Below are positions 1 to 12,800 of a stretch of 64,000 nucleotides of DNA, in pieces; the stretch's first letter is position 1; every line of letters begins with the position of its first letter. Made by a program: the position numbers and the translations under genes. Location of the stretch: NCBI RefSeq assembly GCF_033807715.1, contig NC_084596.1, positions 33,866,379 through 33,930,378 on the forward strand, given 5' to 3'. The stretch comes from Cololabis saira. Taxonomy: Eukaryota; Chordata; Actinopteri; Beloniformes; Belonidae. The notes under the pieces were generated by a model. It searched no databases, was not told where the DNA came from, and saw only the letters and a list, made by a program, of their open reading frames with translations.

Positions 1-560
1 CTCAAAGCTAAATTTGGAAAAACGCATTAAGGTAATAACAAAGTCAACCTACTATCAACTTAAGAATATATCTGATGTCTCAGCAGGACCTGGAGACACT
101 AGTCCAGTATTCCTCTTTAGTAGCTTGATTATTGTAACAGCATCTTTACAGTCCACCTTAAAGTCAGTTAGACAACTGCAGCTCATCCAGAACTCTGCTG
201 CTCCAGTCCTCACTGAGACCAGAAAGTGGACCACATCAGTCCAGATGTGAGGTCTTTACACTCCATCAGAGGACAGACTTTAAAGTTCTGATGCTGGTCT
301 ATAAAGCTCTGAATGGTCCAGGACCAGAACACATCAGTGACTCCTGACCCAGTATGAACCTTCCAGACCCCTCAGGTCATCTGGATCTGGTTCTTTATCA
401 GTTCCCAGAGTCAGAACCAGACACAGAGAAGCTGCGTTCAGCTTCTATGCTCCACATGTCTGGAACAAACTCCCAGAAAGGCTTATATCAGCTGAAACAG
501 TTTATTTAAGTTCAGGTTGAAGACTCACCTGTTCTCAGCTCATCCGAGTAAAGCTCCAAA
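1..560 (+). mobile_element. Degenerate L2-type LINE, 3' end of ORF2
   Basis: Conceptual translation, with several frame breaks, gives the typical C-terminal part of a teleost L2-clade reverse transcriptase polyprotein: 'RQLQLIQNSAAPVLTETRK', then 'FKVLMLVYKALN' and 'FYAPHVWNKLPE'-like stretches. The frame is interrupted by indels and stops, so it is a dead fragment. The element enters from the left edge of the window. It is recognised from remembered family sequence only. Confidence 0.7.
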
Positions 561-2640
561 TCTGCAGTTCCAAAGTGTAATCATATTTTAACTACTGATT
601 TTATCTATCGGTATTTTTTCTTTCTTTCTTTTTGTTTAAATTTGAAATCATGCTTTTTTATTTTTTACTATGTGATGATGTTTGGATGTGACTGTTTGAA
701 TCACCTTTTTGTTGAATTGTGTGATACAAATAAACTTGCCTCGCGCCTGCTTTCTCTCGCTTTCTCTCATTCGGGTCATTTAAAACTGCAGCAGATGTTT
801 CTTTTTCCCTTGCTATCCAACCAAAAATGAAATAAAATGACTGAAAGAGTGGATGAATAAACCAACCACAATCAAATAAATGCAGAGGAGGAGGAGGAGG
901 AGGAGGAGGAGGAGGAGATGATTGGAAACCAACCACGTGTCAAGAATCCACTGGCCCGTAAAAAAAGGGATGCCTCACTTCCAAAGGAGAGATGTTTCAC
1001 ATTCTTTTCTCTGCTGCCTTTTGGCCTTGATATATTGAATTAACACAAACCCAGTGGTGTGCAATACACATCAAAGAAATTAAAATATAATCCCTTTGCG
1101 ACTTTGTTCTCCCCCCACTGATTCACGCAGTGAAAGCCGCTCTCTTGTAGTTTCTCATTTGAATGTCGTCACTGAAAAAAGCAACAGAAATGCTCCTGTT
1201 TCATCACGGCCTCTTAATGCAAAAGTAATGTGATCATGTTTTCAGCCCGGGCTGCTCCTCGCTTAAAACCAAATCATCAGCGTGTGCTGCTTATGTCGCC
1301 ACCGCAGGATAATCTCACCACAGCGCATCGGTTGTGCTTCAGCCTGTGGATAACCTCAGGACTAAGGGCTAGCGGCCGCAGAACCCGTCCCTACAGATTA
1401 AGCACGCATCAGGACAAATCTCCGGAGAAAACACACATACTTCATGAGTCGTCATCAATCCGCACATTTCCCTTCCTCTGCATCTCAAAACACCCAAATC
1501 TGCACTTCCAACTCAGCAGAAGCCTGTTCTTATTTAAGTATTACCCGAGTGCATCGTATTTAAAATGTCTCATTCACAAGAAAATCTTGGTCCAACACAG
1601 ATCAGCAACCCTGATCCATATTTACAGAGAGCCTGTTCACTTCATCCTAAAGAAGCACCCTGGAAACGAGGCTCAGTTTGTTAAAGTTCAACCGTTGGAA
1701 CTATCGGCACCTTCTCCAAACGGATTCATGTTTCTAATAAGGCCTGATTAATGTCCATCGTGCAGCCAAAGAACCCCAGAAAACATTTAATAAAATAACA
1801 AAGTGCAGTGGAAATACAATGATGGCAATATCAAAACAACAGCAGAAAGGAAAAGTCGGGACCCGAGTCACTCACAGCAAACCAAGGACGCAACGTTTCA
1901 GAAAATAATTTAACATAAGTAAGAGAGCGATTATCTGTAAGGGCTTTCTTTATACATAGATATAATAAATAAAACAAACGGTGATGTAAGGACTTACAGC
2001 AATTACACATGACCCTCTCCAGTGCTGCACATTGATATCAGAACATCCTATCATGACTGAGTTCAACCCGCAAAGAAGAACCACTGAACTACGATGAAGG
2101 GGGCGGGGATGTTTGTGCAGAGCCAGCCAGCAGCTCATCGGTGCACGTGTCCTTACCTGAGGCGAGGTACCAGGTGAGAACCCTTGATTGGAGACGGGAG
2201 ACGTTGGAGACTGATTGGCCGAGGATCCAACCCTACTGCGGTACTGTTGCAGGGAGGACGCCTAACACGAGAGGACACGTCAGAGATAGTCACACAGTCA
2301 CAACCGTTTTCTATTCTTCTTCATTTCTTTTGTTTTGTTCTTATATTCGTTGTCGAGCTCTGCTGCACGTGATGGAAAAAGGATTTGACGTCTCTAATCA
2401 CGGCAACACTCATATTCACCGTGACAACTTCAGCAAGACATGTAAATATTTTACATGACTTGCTTTATTTTTTTCTCATTTGTGCACTAATGAGTCCACA
2501 ACAAGTCAAATCCTTGAACTGTAAAGGTTACTTTTGGTGAACATAAGAAAACACTGCCACACTTCAGAATGCTACAACCGTGGTGTCGCACAATCATTTG
2601 GGTAATTCATGTGATCTGAATCAACTCCTCGGGAAGGAAC
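561..2640. other. Gene-free stretch, no recognised feature apart from a GAG microsatellite
   Basis: There is a GAG/GGA trinucleotide run at about 884-917 and otherwise unremarkable AT-rich sequence. The longest open frame (1230-1751, 173 codons) has no recognisable domain. I looked on the minus strand for the missing C-terminal exons of CRTC1 (transactivation domain) and did not find them. Confidence 0.5.
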
Positions 2641-2647
2641 CAGCTAA

Positions 2648-3151
2648 AGGCTGGATTATGGTTCTGCAACAAATCGACGCCGAGCCTACGCCACAGGTTG
2701 TGCCGCGTTGCGCACCCCACGCCGCACCCCACGTCGCAGGCCACGCCGTGCCTGACATGCACCTCCCACAAATTGTAACTACGCGTCAAGAGGTCACAGA
2801 CCAACGCAGACCGAGAGGGCTGTGATTGGTTCGCTTGGTAGCAACGCATTTCCAGTTCCGGTTCGTGAAGCAGTCGTGAACTTTCAGCGCTCTTTTCTTC
2901 GTGTATGTGTGATTTATTTTGTTTTGGTTTTTTGCACAATAGTTGCCCTTATCTCTTTGATTCATTGTGACCGGAAAAGTCGGATAAACCATTCAGGAAA
3001 AGAACGCACACATCTAGCGCTCGCGGGGGGTACTGCACCGTGGCGAAATGGAGTGACAGAGAAGTCCGAAGGGTTCACGACGGCGTCACGACGACGTCAC
3101 GGCAGCGACGTAAGCTCTGCGTTGGTGTAACGCAGAACCATAATCCAGCTT
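2648..3151. mobile_element. PIF/Harbinger-like non-autonomous element, 504 bp
   Basis: The terminal inverted repeats are AGGCTGGATTATGGTTCTGC on the left and the matching complement ending CCATAATCCAGCTT on the right. The element is flanked by TAA at 2645-2647 and 3152-3154, the 3-bp duplication typical of PIF/Harbinger. The interior is CpG-rich. At 3040 it carries a short frame starting MAKWSDREVRR, which faintly resembles the Myb/SANT-like accessory protein of autonomous Harbinger elements. The same terminal family recurs at 11838, 20268 and 43292. Confidence 0.7.
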
Positions 3152-3491
3152 TAAGGAGGACCAGCCATCACCGTGCTGCAGCCACAACTCTGAGACGGGC
3201 CGTCCGGACCGTGCACCTCTCACCGTGTTCATGTCCATGGCCATGCTGGTTTGTGAGGACATCTGGCTGTCTGACATGGAGCACGAGTTCAGGGAGGAGG
3301 GCAGCTGGACCAGACCTGCCTGCTAGAAAATGATAAGCGGAGTTATAAATAGATGGAGCCGTCATATAATTAACTAGTAATAGGGTTGTAAAAAGACCAC
3401 AGTACTCTTTCACTTCGCTCCACTCTTGATGATACACAGGCGAAAGAAAAACGGAGATAAACTATGTAGATATATAACAATCTAACTTTAA

Positions 3492-5897
3492 AGGGGACCT
3501 ATTATGGCATCTAATACCTATTTTAAACAGGCCTTGAATGTCTTAAAAACAAGCTTTTGATTGTTTTTGCTAAATAAATTAGAAATTCAGCCTCTGAGCC
3601 ATGTCTTTATCATCCCATTCTCTAACCTCATTCTCTATGAGTGATTCTGAGTGGGCGGGGCTATGATAATGAGGCTCTGTGCTGATTGGCTGCCTGAATG
3701 ACACGATACACCGCTACGGAAAAATGGCGGAAGCTCCGGCCGGCAATGTTAGTTGTGGGCGTGGTTTCACGCATCGGAGGCCAACCGATGTAAATCGCAT
3801 TTTGGTCACGTAACGAAAGGGAGCAGAATCTGAACGGCTCATAGATCCACATCACACTGGACGGCTCATCCGGGCGGCTGTACAGACACAGTACGTGCAC
3901 ATGCAGCGATTCAAGGTGGTTGGAGATCTGATCAGATAATGACATGCAGAAGATTGGATCAACTTGTCTGATTACACATGCTGTTCTGAGATCAGACTGA
4001 ATCAGATTGAATAAACCACTGTAACCAGAGCATGGCTGACTCCGTGACGCTAGGTGGCGCTGTACCCGAGGTAACCATGGTAACCATTTCAACAAAGAGC
4101 CACTTCCGGTTGACCTCCGCTTAACAACAAGGAAAGTGCATTCTAAGGGCCAATCCCAATTCTCCTTCACTCGCCCTTCTTTTCTCCACTCGCACTTCTT
4201 TTCTTCCCTAACCCCTAAAAAAGAAGGGGGAGATTTTAGGTCACTTGAGATCTAGGGCACTTGGCCCAGGTGCCTGTCCCATTTCTCCTACTCCCCCTCG
4301 TTTTCATCCCTAACCTGATCAGGAAGCAGAGAGCCAAAAGCTGTTTTAATTTCAGCTGTAGGGCTGTTAATATGGCACTTTATTAAGTTTTAATATTTTT
4401 TCAGGTATAAAGAACCTTAAGATCCGCAACCGGGGCTCAGTTTATCCAAATAACGCCTGTTAAGAAATTTGACCCGATGTTTTCGGAGATGAGAAGAGCC
4501 GCCGCCCCCTGGGAGCAGCCTCAGCTCACAGCCCGAGAAGAGACGTGTCCGCCGGCTCAAGCTGCTCCGTCAGCCCCGGGAGAGAAACTCTCTCTGGGAC
4601 GCTGCTCTGTTGAGAATCACGCCGGCTGAAATAAATCATTTAGGAAGATGTTGGTTTAATAGATGAAATCTAACAGTTGTAGCTACGCCTGTTAAGAAAT
4701 TTGCTCCGAAATTTAGAGATTTCTGTCTGCCGGCTCCGGAGTTTATGCCGCGTTCCATTTACCTCGGAAATCGGAAGTGGGAACTGGGAATGGCAGCCAT
4801 CTTGGAATGGTAACTCGGGGGTGGTGAAGACTCTCCCACTTTCCCAGTGGGAAACCCCACTTTGAGGGGCGTTCCAGTTGAAAATTCCGACTGGGGACTG
4901 GGAAATCCCCACTTCCGAGGATAAATGGAACGCGGCATTAGGTCCGCGTTAAATAGACGCAGCCTACGGCGTAGGGTACGGCGTATTTTGTTTTTTTTAT
5001 GCCACAGTTTGCAGATTGATTGTTGATGCGTGGGCTAACGTGTCTGCTGGGATTATTTTGCGAGCTTTTGCAAAAGCGTGCATTTCCGAGGCACCGCACG
5101 GCACGGAACGTGACTCTGACAGCGAGTAATTCGGACTGGCACAGCTGATTTAGCGGAGCTCTTTAATGCAGAAACAGAGGATGAGACTTAATGGGTTTGA
5201 TTAATGTAAAAACTGAAATAAAGTAGCCTACAATCAAACAAAGTTTTGCTCCCGCTGTATTTTTAAATACGCACACTCCTGTGCTTGTGTGTGTGTGTGT
5301 TCTTGTGTGTGTGCCGTTTCGGTCGGTGCGCCTTGTGTGTTTTAAATACAGAAATATGACACAAGAATGAGGCTATGCCTTTTCACACGGCGCCCGTATG
5401 GTCGCGAAAATACAGTATTTATATATGAAATGTCAGAATAGGAAATATTTTGACGACACCCCTGAAGCAGTCACACGACACCCCAGGGAGCTACTACTGA
5501 GCAGCTTTGCGTCGTCTCCTTTCACTTCCGGGTGAATCCCCTCCCCCGGGGGAAAACCCCACCCGGGGGAAAATCTCGAGCATGCGCAGACTGTAATATC
5601 CATGTCTCCGTACACATGGCATTAACAAGGCGGTTGCGACTGGCTTATCTAGGTGCTGCAAGCGGGTTGATGAATCCAGTCTGATCAGATTACTTGACTG
5701 ACTTAAGGTGTTCACATGCAGTTTAAAAGTCAGTACGATGTGTGAAAATGATCTCCAACCAGTTTGAATCGCTGCATGTGCACGTACTGACTGCAGAATT
5801 TGGTTGCTTTCCTCCTTCTCTGAGTTGGCAGGCTGAGGGGAGACCACTTTATAAATGTTAAAGCAAGAGAAAACGTGTTTTTCATAATAGGTCCCCT
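3492..5897. mobile_element. TTAA-flanked DNA transposon-derived element, about 2.4 kb
   Basis: The ends are inverted: AGGGGACCTATTATG at the left and CATAATAGGTCCCCT at the right. Both are flanked by TTAA (3488-3491 and 5898-5901), the target duplication of piggyBac or Kolobok type elements. Subterminal regions (about 3880-4020 and 5640-5800) also pair as diverged inverted repeats. No intact transposase is visible, and the open frames inside (for example 3661-4170 and 5494-5934 on the minus strand) show no domain I recognise. It contains at least one nested MITE at 4746-4937. Confidence 0.65.
4746..4937. mobile_element. Nested 192-bp MITE with TTA duplication
   Basis: The near-palindromic ends TGCCGCGTTCCATTTACCTC and its complement are flanked by TTA at 4743-4745 and 4938-4940, which suggests a PIF/Harbinger-type MITE. 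It sits inside the TTAA-flanked element and so inserted later. Immediately right of it (4941-4985) is half of a different MITE, related to the 11838/20268/43292 family. Confidence 0.65.
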
Positions 5898-8237
5898 TTA
5901 ACATGAGTGAAAAGAGCAGGATGAAGACGTACAACTTACCTGTCTCTTACTTATCACCTTGATTAATCAGCGCAGACAATACGTCTGTCCCAGTTACACA
6001 AAGACACAATAATGTGATTAACATCTGAATGCTGTGATCAGTAGCAGCACAGTCCTTCCTTTTAAAACTAAGGAGATGAAAAGCCCACGAGTGCTACAAG
6101 AACATGTTTTCTTTCTTCTGCTCACCGTGTTACTCTGAGAAAGATGTAAACAGCACCTCTCGGCCCTGACACACCATGACAATCTAGCCAGCGTATGCAG
6201 ACGTATCAAAGTGTCTAAAACCCTGGTATATCCTGAACTATCAATGTATATCTTGGTGTATACACGGCGTATTCATAACAACTTGGACGTAAACATTGCA
6301 TGTACACGACAAATTAGTATCAACATCAACATCAGTCTCATGCCGAATACATAGAAGACAGAGTACCCATCATCCCCCTCACGCTTTGATGGAGGTGATG
6401 CAAGTTCCAACGCCTCTCGGGCGTCGTCAGTGGCGTCAGCGGGGCTGTGGCCTCCTCTCAGCCAACAGAGCTGAACCATGAGTTGGTCAAACACGGCAAA
6501 CTTCCCGACTGCAGCACAGGGGAGCCACGCTTTGCTCCAGGGATGAGCAGCACTCGTGTTTACGGCACGAATCAGCAGCTGGTACAGAAGACCCAATTGC
6601 TGGTCCAGCTTGGCAGTGCAATACTGAACATCCAGCTGAATCCAGCTACCTGTTCCAGCCTTCCCGGTCAGCTTTGCTACACATCCGGCCAGTACCACGC
6701 CGTCACTTGCTCGTCCACGCACCTCTCATGTGGACGCTCACTCACACACCAAACTCAGCCTATTAAAGGGACCGTGATGCTCTTATGACATCCTGATTCT
6801 TGAGGACAGCTGGTCCGTGTCCTCGTCTCGACATCTGCTCACCATCGAGGACCTCGCCGTACTACGGCCTGTGCCAGCGTGCTTCATCGTGTTCTTGACT
6901 TATGCAAAACCCACCCCTAACTGATTTGACGCAAACCAACGTATTCACCAAACTTTTCATGAGTCTGCATAAGCCATCTAAATCGTCGAGGTGTGATGGG
7001 GCCTTCAAATCAGTGTGCAGAGAATTTCAAATTCTGACAGAAATATACATTTGATTTAAGGAAGTTTGTGCATAAAAGGTCTTTTTTTATGGTCTTCATC
7101 TTAAAAGGACAGTTTTACTTTTAACTTTGACATAAATGCCAAGGAGCTTTCAACTCTTCACTCAGAGAAAATTGCTTGTTCAGTTTCAAATGTTATACTG
7201 AGAGTGAAAGCAGCAAAAACGACATCTCATTTACATCCCAATCTTTAAATAGACATGATTATTTGTTGGACTGGGTTATTTATTTCTCTTTTTTATATAC
7301 TGTATGTGGTGGGTTTAATGAGATTTTGCCATGTCATGTTCAACTGTCTCCACAACTCCTTCTGAAAAGCACATTTCCACGATTACATGTATGAAAAAGA
7401 TAGATAAATAAAATAGCAATGTTGCAAGGAATGCTCCTGATGTTATCCCACACTGAATCAACGAGACGGCAAATGTCAAATCATCAGTGTGTGTGAGAGC
7501 TGGATGTGTGAATATCACTTTTAAATAAACATTATTTTCATTAACACCATCTGCGACTCTCATCTCAGATGCTGTTCGCTTACTGAGTTATTTAAAATGG
7601 TCACTTTTTCCTCTTCTTGCTGGAATAGTGTCTGTTTGATAACACCAGGATGTTTCTAGGAAGGATAAGCAGGGGCACGCGGAGGAGACAGGAGGAGGAG
7701 GAGGTTTTGGCCTTGAGGCTGGAGGCCGTGCAGTTTCAGGGAGATAACCACTCCTGAATCACGGACACAGAAATCTTTGCTTTTTGGAAAGACAGATTAA
7801 AGACTTTGATTAAGAACTGTGAACAGTGGTTGACTCAACAGGGACACGTAATAAGTGAAAATCTATTAAAACAAATTTTTTTCTCATCTCATTTCATTCC
7901 TCTTTTGTTATTCTTCATCCTTTGCTGCTGAGGTTCCCTGATTGTTTCTCTCTCTCTCTTTCTCTCTCTCTGAGTGGCCTGTCGGGATGCATCCATCCTT
8001 GCAACGAATAAACATCAAAAGGACCATTTTGCCATCTCGTTATTTCAGTCTCAACGACATGCACCCCTCCCCCCGAAAACGGACCTTTGCAAACCTCTTC
8101 CTGTTAAGGTAAATATGCACAGAGATTTTAGTTTAACACATTCTCAGTTTAAATTATTTTAATGTTGCTTATTCTGATCCCTCTAAGATCAATTCAGCCT
8201 TTGAAATAAAAAGTAAATGAGAGCCGTGGAGACTCAC
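5898..8237. other. Gene-free stretch, probably CRTC1 intron 10
   Basis: No recognisable exon was found. An open frame on the minus strand at 6273-6722 (149 codons) has no domain I recognise and lies in a GC-richer island that may be an old transposon. The remainder is AT-rich with short CT runs near 7945-7975. Confidence 0.4.
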
Positions 8238-9722
8238 TTGCTGGTTCTGCTGGTTCTGGAATGACGACTGCTGGTTGAGGAAGGCGTACTGGGCCAGCTG
8301 TTGTTCAAGGTTCATGGCGTTGATAGCCGCCTGAGGAGAGTGCAGCAGCTGATGAGACAAAGCTCTGACGTTTCTATTGGGACTATTCATTTTAGTCCAT
8401 ATACATGACACGCTGGCCCTCAAAACTTCACCTTTACACACATGGACAAATCTGTTGGTGTCGCTCCATTATAGAAGGATAAAACCCATAATGGTCACTG
8501 AAATAATAAATAATAATTTACTAAAAATCAACTCATGAAAATCAGACATTGGTATTTCAGTTTTTTTTAACAATTCAATTGAATTATTAAAAAAAAAAAA
8601 AATCAACTAATTAAACTGTCCCAATTCAAATATGATGGGACCCACAACTTAATATTCTGTTGGAGTTTTTAGTTGTATTTTGGGTCATTATCCTGCTGGA
8701 GGACTCATGACTTGTGAGTGAGGCCAAGCTTCCTGACACTGGGCAGCACATTTGTCTCCAGAACGTCTTGATAGTCTTAAGATTTCATTGTACCTGAACA
8801 GATTCAAGACATCCTGTACCAGATGCAGCAAAGCAGCTCCAGAACATAACCGAGCCTCCTCCACGTTTCACAGCAGCTGCATTAGCTAAACACTTCATTT
8901 TTGCACATGTGAACATAACGCTGGTGTGATTTGCCAAAAGCTCCATTTTCATCTCATCTGTCCTCGCTGATCAACATACATCTGATTTCAGCTGTGGAGT
9001 CCTCACAAGTCCACTTCGGCTCAAATGGTGACGGACGGTGTGATCTGACACTGACGTACTTTGACCTTGGACTTCCCCTAAATCTCTTTGGAAGTTGGAT
9101 ATCATTTGTGTCATTAGTCTCCTCAATTTTTTCATCAATCTTGCTCTTGCAGCCATGTCGGGAGAAGTTGAGTACCACCTTGTGGAGCCTGAACTTCTGA
9201 ATGACATTTTCAACTGTGTCCACATCAGGACCATCAGGCTGCTCGGGGGTTTTCTAGCCTTCACCTGTAACTCTTATGCCTAATGTTCTTTCCCATCACC
9301 TCAGACAACCCTCTACTTCATGTTGTCTCGTCTGTGTTCAGTGATGAACGCCATGATACCAAACAGCAGAGTCCACCTTTAACCCTTTAAATCCTCAAAC
9401 TGACTGACCGCTAGACTGAAGACACCTGAGATGTTAATAACAGGACACACTTACATTTTAATATGTAACTACGGTCAAATTGGGATTTTAGGATCTTTTT
9501 TTGTGGGTACCAAGTAATTTGTCCAGGCCAGTTTCATTAGTCAGTTGTTTTTAAATGACCGTACAACATCAATTCAAAAGCAGTGTCTGATATAAATAAT
9601 CACTTTTCAGTAAATTATTATTTGTTACTTCTGTCAGTTACAAGTCATTCAATTGACCATAATGGGGTTTTTTGTTGTTTAACTGAAGAGTGCCAACACA
9701 TCTGTCCACATGTGTGAGACGG

Positions 9723-9805
<83 letters not shown>

Positions 9806-12800
9806 CACAGTATAATAGCAACGGCAGGAATTTATGCAATCAGCAGTGGTTAGACAAGTACACACGCTCAGAATGTAAACTACAACTAACAAAGAAATAT
9901 ATTACAGTATATCTTGTAAAATAAAAAAATGAAGTCGGATCTTATTGGTATTGGTATGGATGAGCTTGAAGGGCGCTGGAATTTTTACGCTTCACTAAGA
10001 CGTGGTTGCAGCATCACACGCCTGACTCCAGCGCCGCTCTGTGTAGATTTCATGCTATATGTGTATGTGCAGAGATGAAACTGGAGGCAGGACAGCAAAA
10101 GTAACGGAGGAGCACTGCTGATTGGTAGAAACAACTGGCATGTTATTGGGGAGGAGTAGGCCTCCACCCTAAACTGATGACAGTGTTTCTGTCCACGTTA
10201 ACCGCTGAGAGAGTTGTGATGCATGTTGTGTGGATATGATGTCATCAGCTCAGTCGTTGCTTGGCTACTAACACATCCAAGCCAATTCTTTCACAGTGAT
10301 CTGTTGATTTCAACCATACCCATCTCTGCGACGCGTAAAACTTTGAAACTCATTCGTAACATAATCTGATTTTTATTACATGATCTTTTCATGTAATAAT
10401 AACAATAGAATTTCCCTAAAAATAGAGTAGAGTCCAAATGAAATAAGCCATCCGATTGTTTAATTCCCACAATCGACCGGATACGGTGATGGTCTATTAC
10501 TGATGAGAATTATACTTTAAATTAAGCAACTTAAATCAAGCAAATCGCGGGTATGATGACAGGAATGGAGCAAACTGAGCCGAGAGATACCTGAGGAAGA
10601 GAGAGTGGTGGGGATGTTGGAGTAAGCTGTAAGTTATGCTGCTGGTGAGAGTCTTCTGCATTCAGGATGAGAGAAACCATGCTGTCCTGCCCAGGCTGCA
10701 TTTCCATGGTTACTGTGGGCTGAGAGGTGTTCACTCCTACCCAGTGCACAAAAACAGCATGTGCAATGAGTTTTTCTGAAAAGCTCTACCTGGAACTGGC
10801 TTCAAATAGATGCAAAATGCACATTGTGTACGTGAGATCTGCACCAATCAGCGTCTGCGGGATACCTGGAGTCTGTGCACCGCTGGAGGAGCTAAATGAG
10901 GCGGTGGCTGCATCGTCTGAGTCGAGCGGTGTGGGCAGCGGAGGAGGGAACTGGATATTGGTCAGGTCGGGGAGGGAGCCGCCGCTGCTGTGGGCTGCTG
11001 GCTTCAGAGAATTGGTGGATTGCTGGTCCAGCGTTGGGAACAAGATGCTTCAGAGAAAAAAAGGCTGCTGTGAACTCAATACACTGAATGACGGACAGAA
11101 CAGAGTTACCATCGCTGCAAACTTTATGAAAAACGACTGAGTGTGTCTCAACACTTCATGCTTTTGATCTGGGCTATTTTTGCAAGTCTTTTGGATCCAC
11201 ATTTTTACTTTTATGATTTATTTAATCCTCTTTGTTTTATGTTAAAGGTATTGTGACATCATTTTTAACATGCTTTTAACATGCTTTTAACACAAACAAA
11301 GTCTTGGCCAATATCCCTCAAATGTGTCTAAAAGAGTGTAACAAGAAAAACTTCACTCTAGTACTCCATTCCTGGCTTTTTATGACGGTGTTTTTTTGCG
11401 CAGTGAAAAACGCTTCCTTTTCCCCCTTTCCTGTCAATCATTGCCCCGCTCCTCCTCCAAACCTCCTCCAACCCAACTGCTACACACTTCTGCCGGCGTC
11501 TCCACACACACGCGCGCACACCGAACCACAAACACCCACACACACAGTCCAGACAGGGCGACTACAGCCCGGGGATGAAGTCCGTGACCAGAGGACCGTA
11601 GCTCCCCGCGAGCAATACGCTCACAGCGGCGTCGGAGAGTTAAGCCGGGAGCGACAGGCGAAGCATGCACGGAAAAGGAGCGCGGCGAAGCAGACAGTCC
11701 ACCGCAAACAATCATAAAAATAAAGGCATGCAAGCAGCAGTGTCCCCTTATCTTAAGTCCAGTCAGTGGCCGCGGGTCTTCTTAGCAGTTTTCCTCCGGT
11801 GATGAGGACAAAAGAGGCTCTAAACAGCTCCGTGTTAGGCCTGATTTATGGTTCCGCGTTAAATCGACGCAGAGCCTACGCCGTAGGGTTCAGCGTACTG
11901 TGCGCGTCGCCGCGTAACCCTACGCCGTAGGCTCTGCGTCGGTGTAACGCGGAACCATAAATCAGCCTTTATGGTGCACTGGAGAGGAGAGGAGGCAGGG
12001 AGCTGGGTGGAGGGGGCGGTGATTTAGCGGACCGTTACGTAACGATCCGCCACCAAACCAGGTGCGCCGTTTTTGCACAGTTATGCGGAAAATCCCAGAA
12101 AGCACACAATACACTGAATGTTAAAAGTTCGTTGTTTTTTGGGTGTAATTGATGTCAAGACACCCAACAAAACACAAAAAATCAAGAAAAATTTGTTTTT
12201 CATGTCACAATCCCTTTAAGCAAAGTAAAGATTTCAATTACAGTTACATCAATTTAATTTGAAAAGCTTGTGTTTTTCATCCTTGTTAAGTGGATGCAAA
12301 CAGCTTCTAGACACGTATCTTTCTGCAGTTGATCACCAGCAGGCAGCCCAAATCTAAAACATTCCTGAAGAGTAATAGGTTGATTTCTTTTCTTTTTAAG
12401 GTTAATAAAATCACAGGTGATGTAAAATACTCACTGGATCCCAGGGACGTGACAGGGTTCCATGTTCTAAATGGGAAAAAATGACAGCTGAAGCATTTTA
12501 TGGGCCACAGAGTAATGGAAAGGAAAGGAACTGATGTGTAGCTTCTACCTTTTCGCAGTCCCAGTTGTGTGTTTGTCCATCTTCATCCGCGTCTTGTTCA
12601 ACTGCTTCAGAACCTGGTACACTGAGTAAGAGGACTGAGGAGATGGAAAAATCACTTCAGTTTCTTGTCTCTGCCGACATCAAGCCTCTTAGCCTCTTAG
12701 AGCTTGTAATAAACACACCTCACAAGTTTCATGTGATCGTCAGATATTTACATCAAAAGAAAGTCGATGTAGAAATTAAAACAAAAACAGAATGAAAATT

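Noticed and set aside
1230..1751. 173-codon open frame on the plus strand
   Set aside because: No domain, no homologous wording, AT-rich repeat-like setting and no splice context; chance frame.
3661..4170. 169-codon minus-strand frame
   Set aside because: Lies wholly inside the TTAA-flanked element, with low-complexity composition and no transposase motif.
6273..6722. 149-codon minus-strand frame in a GC-richer island
   Set aside because: Reads smoothly but matches no family I know and has no neighbouring exon. Kept only as a possible old transposon piece.
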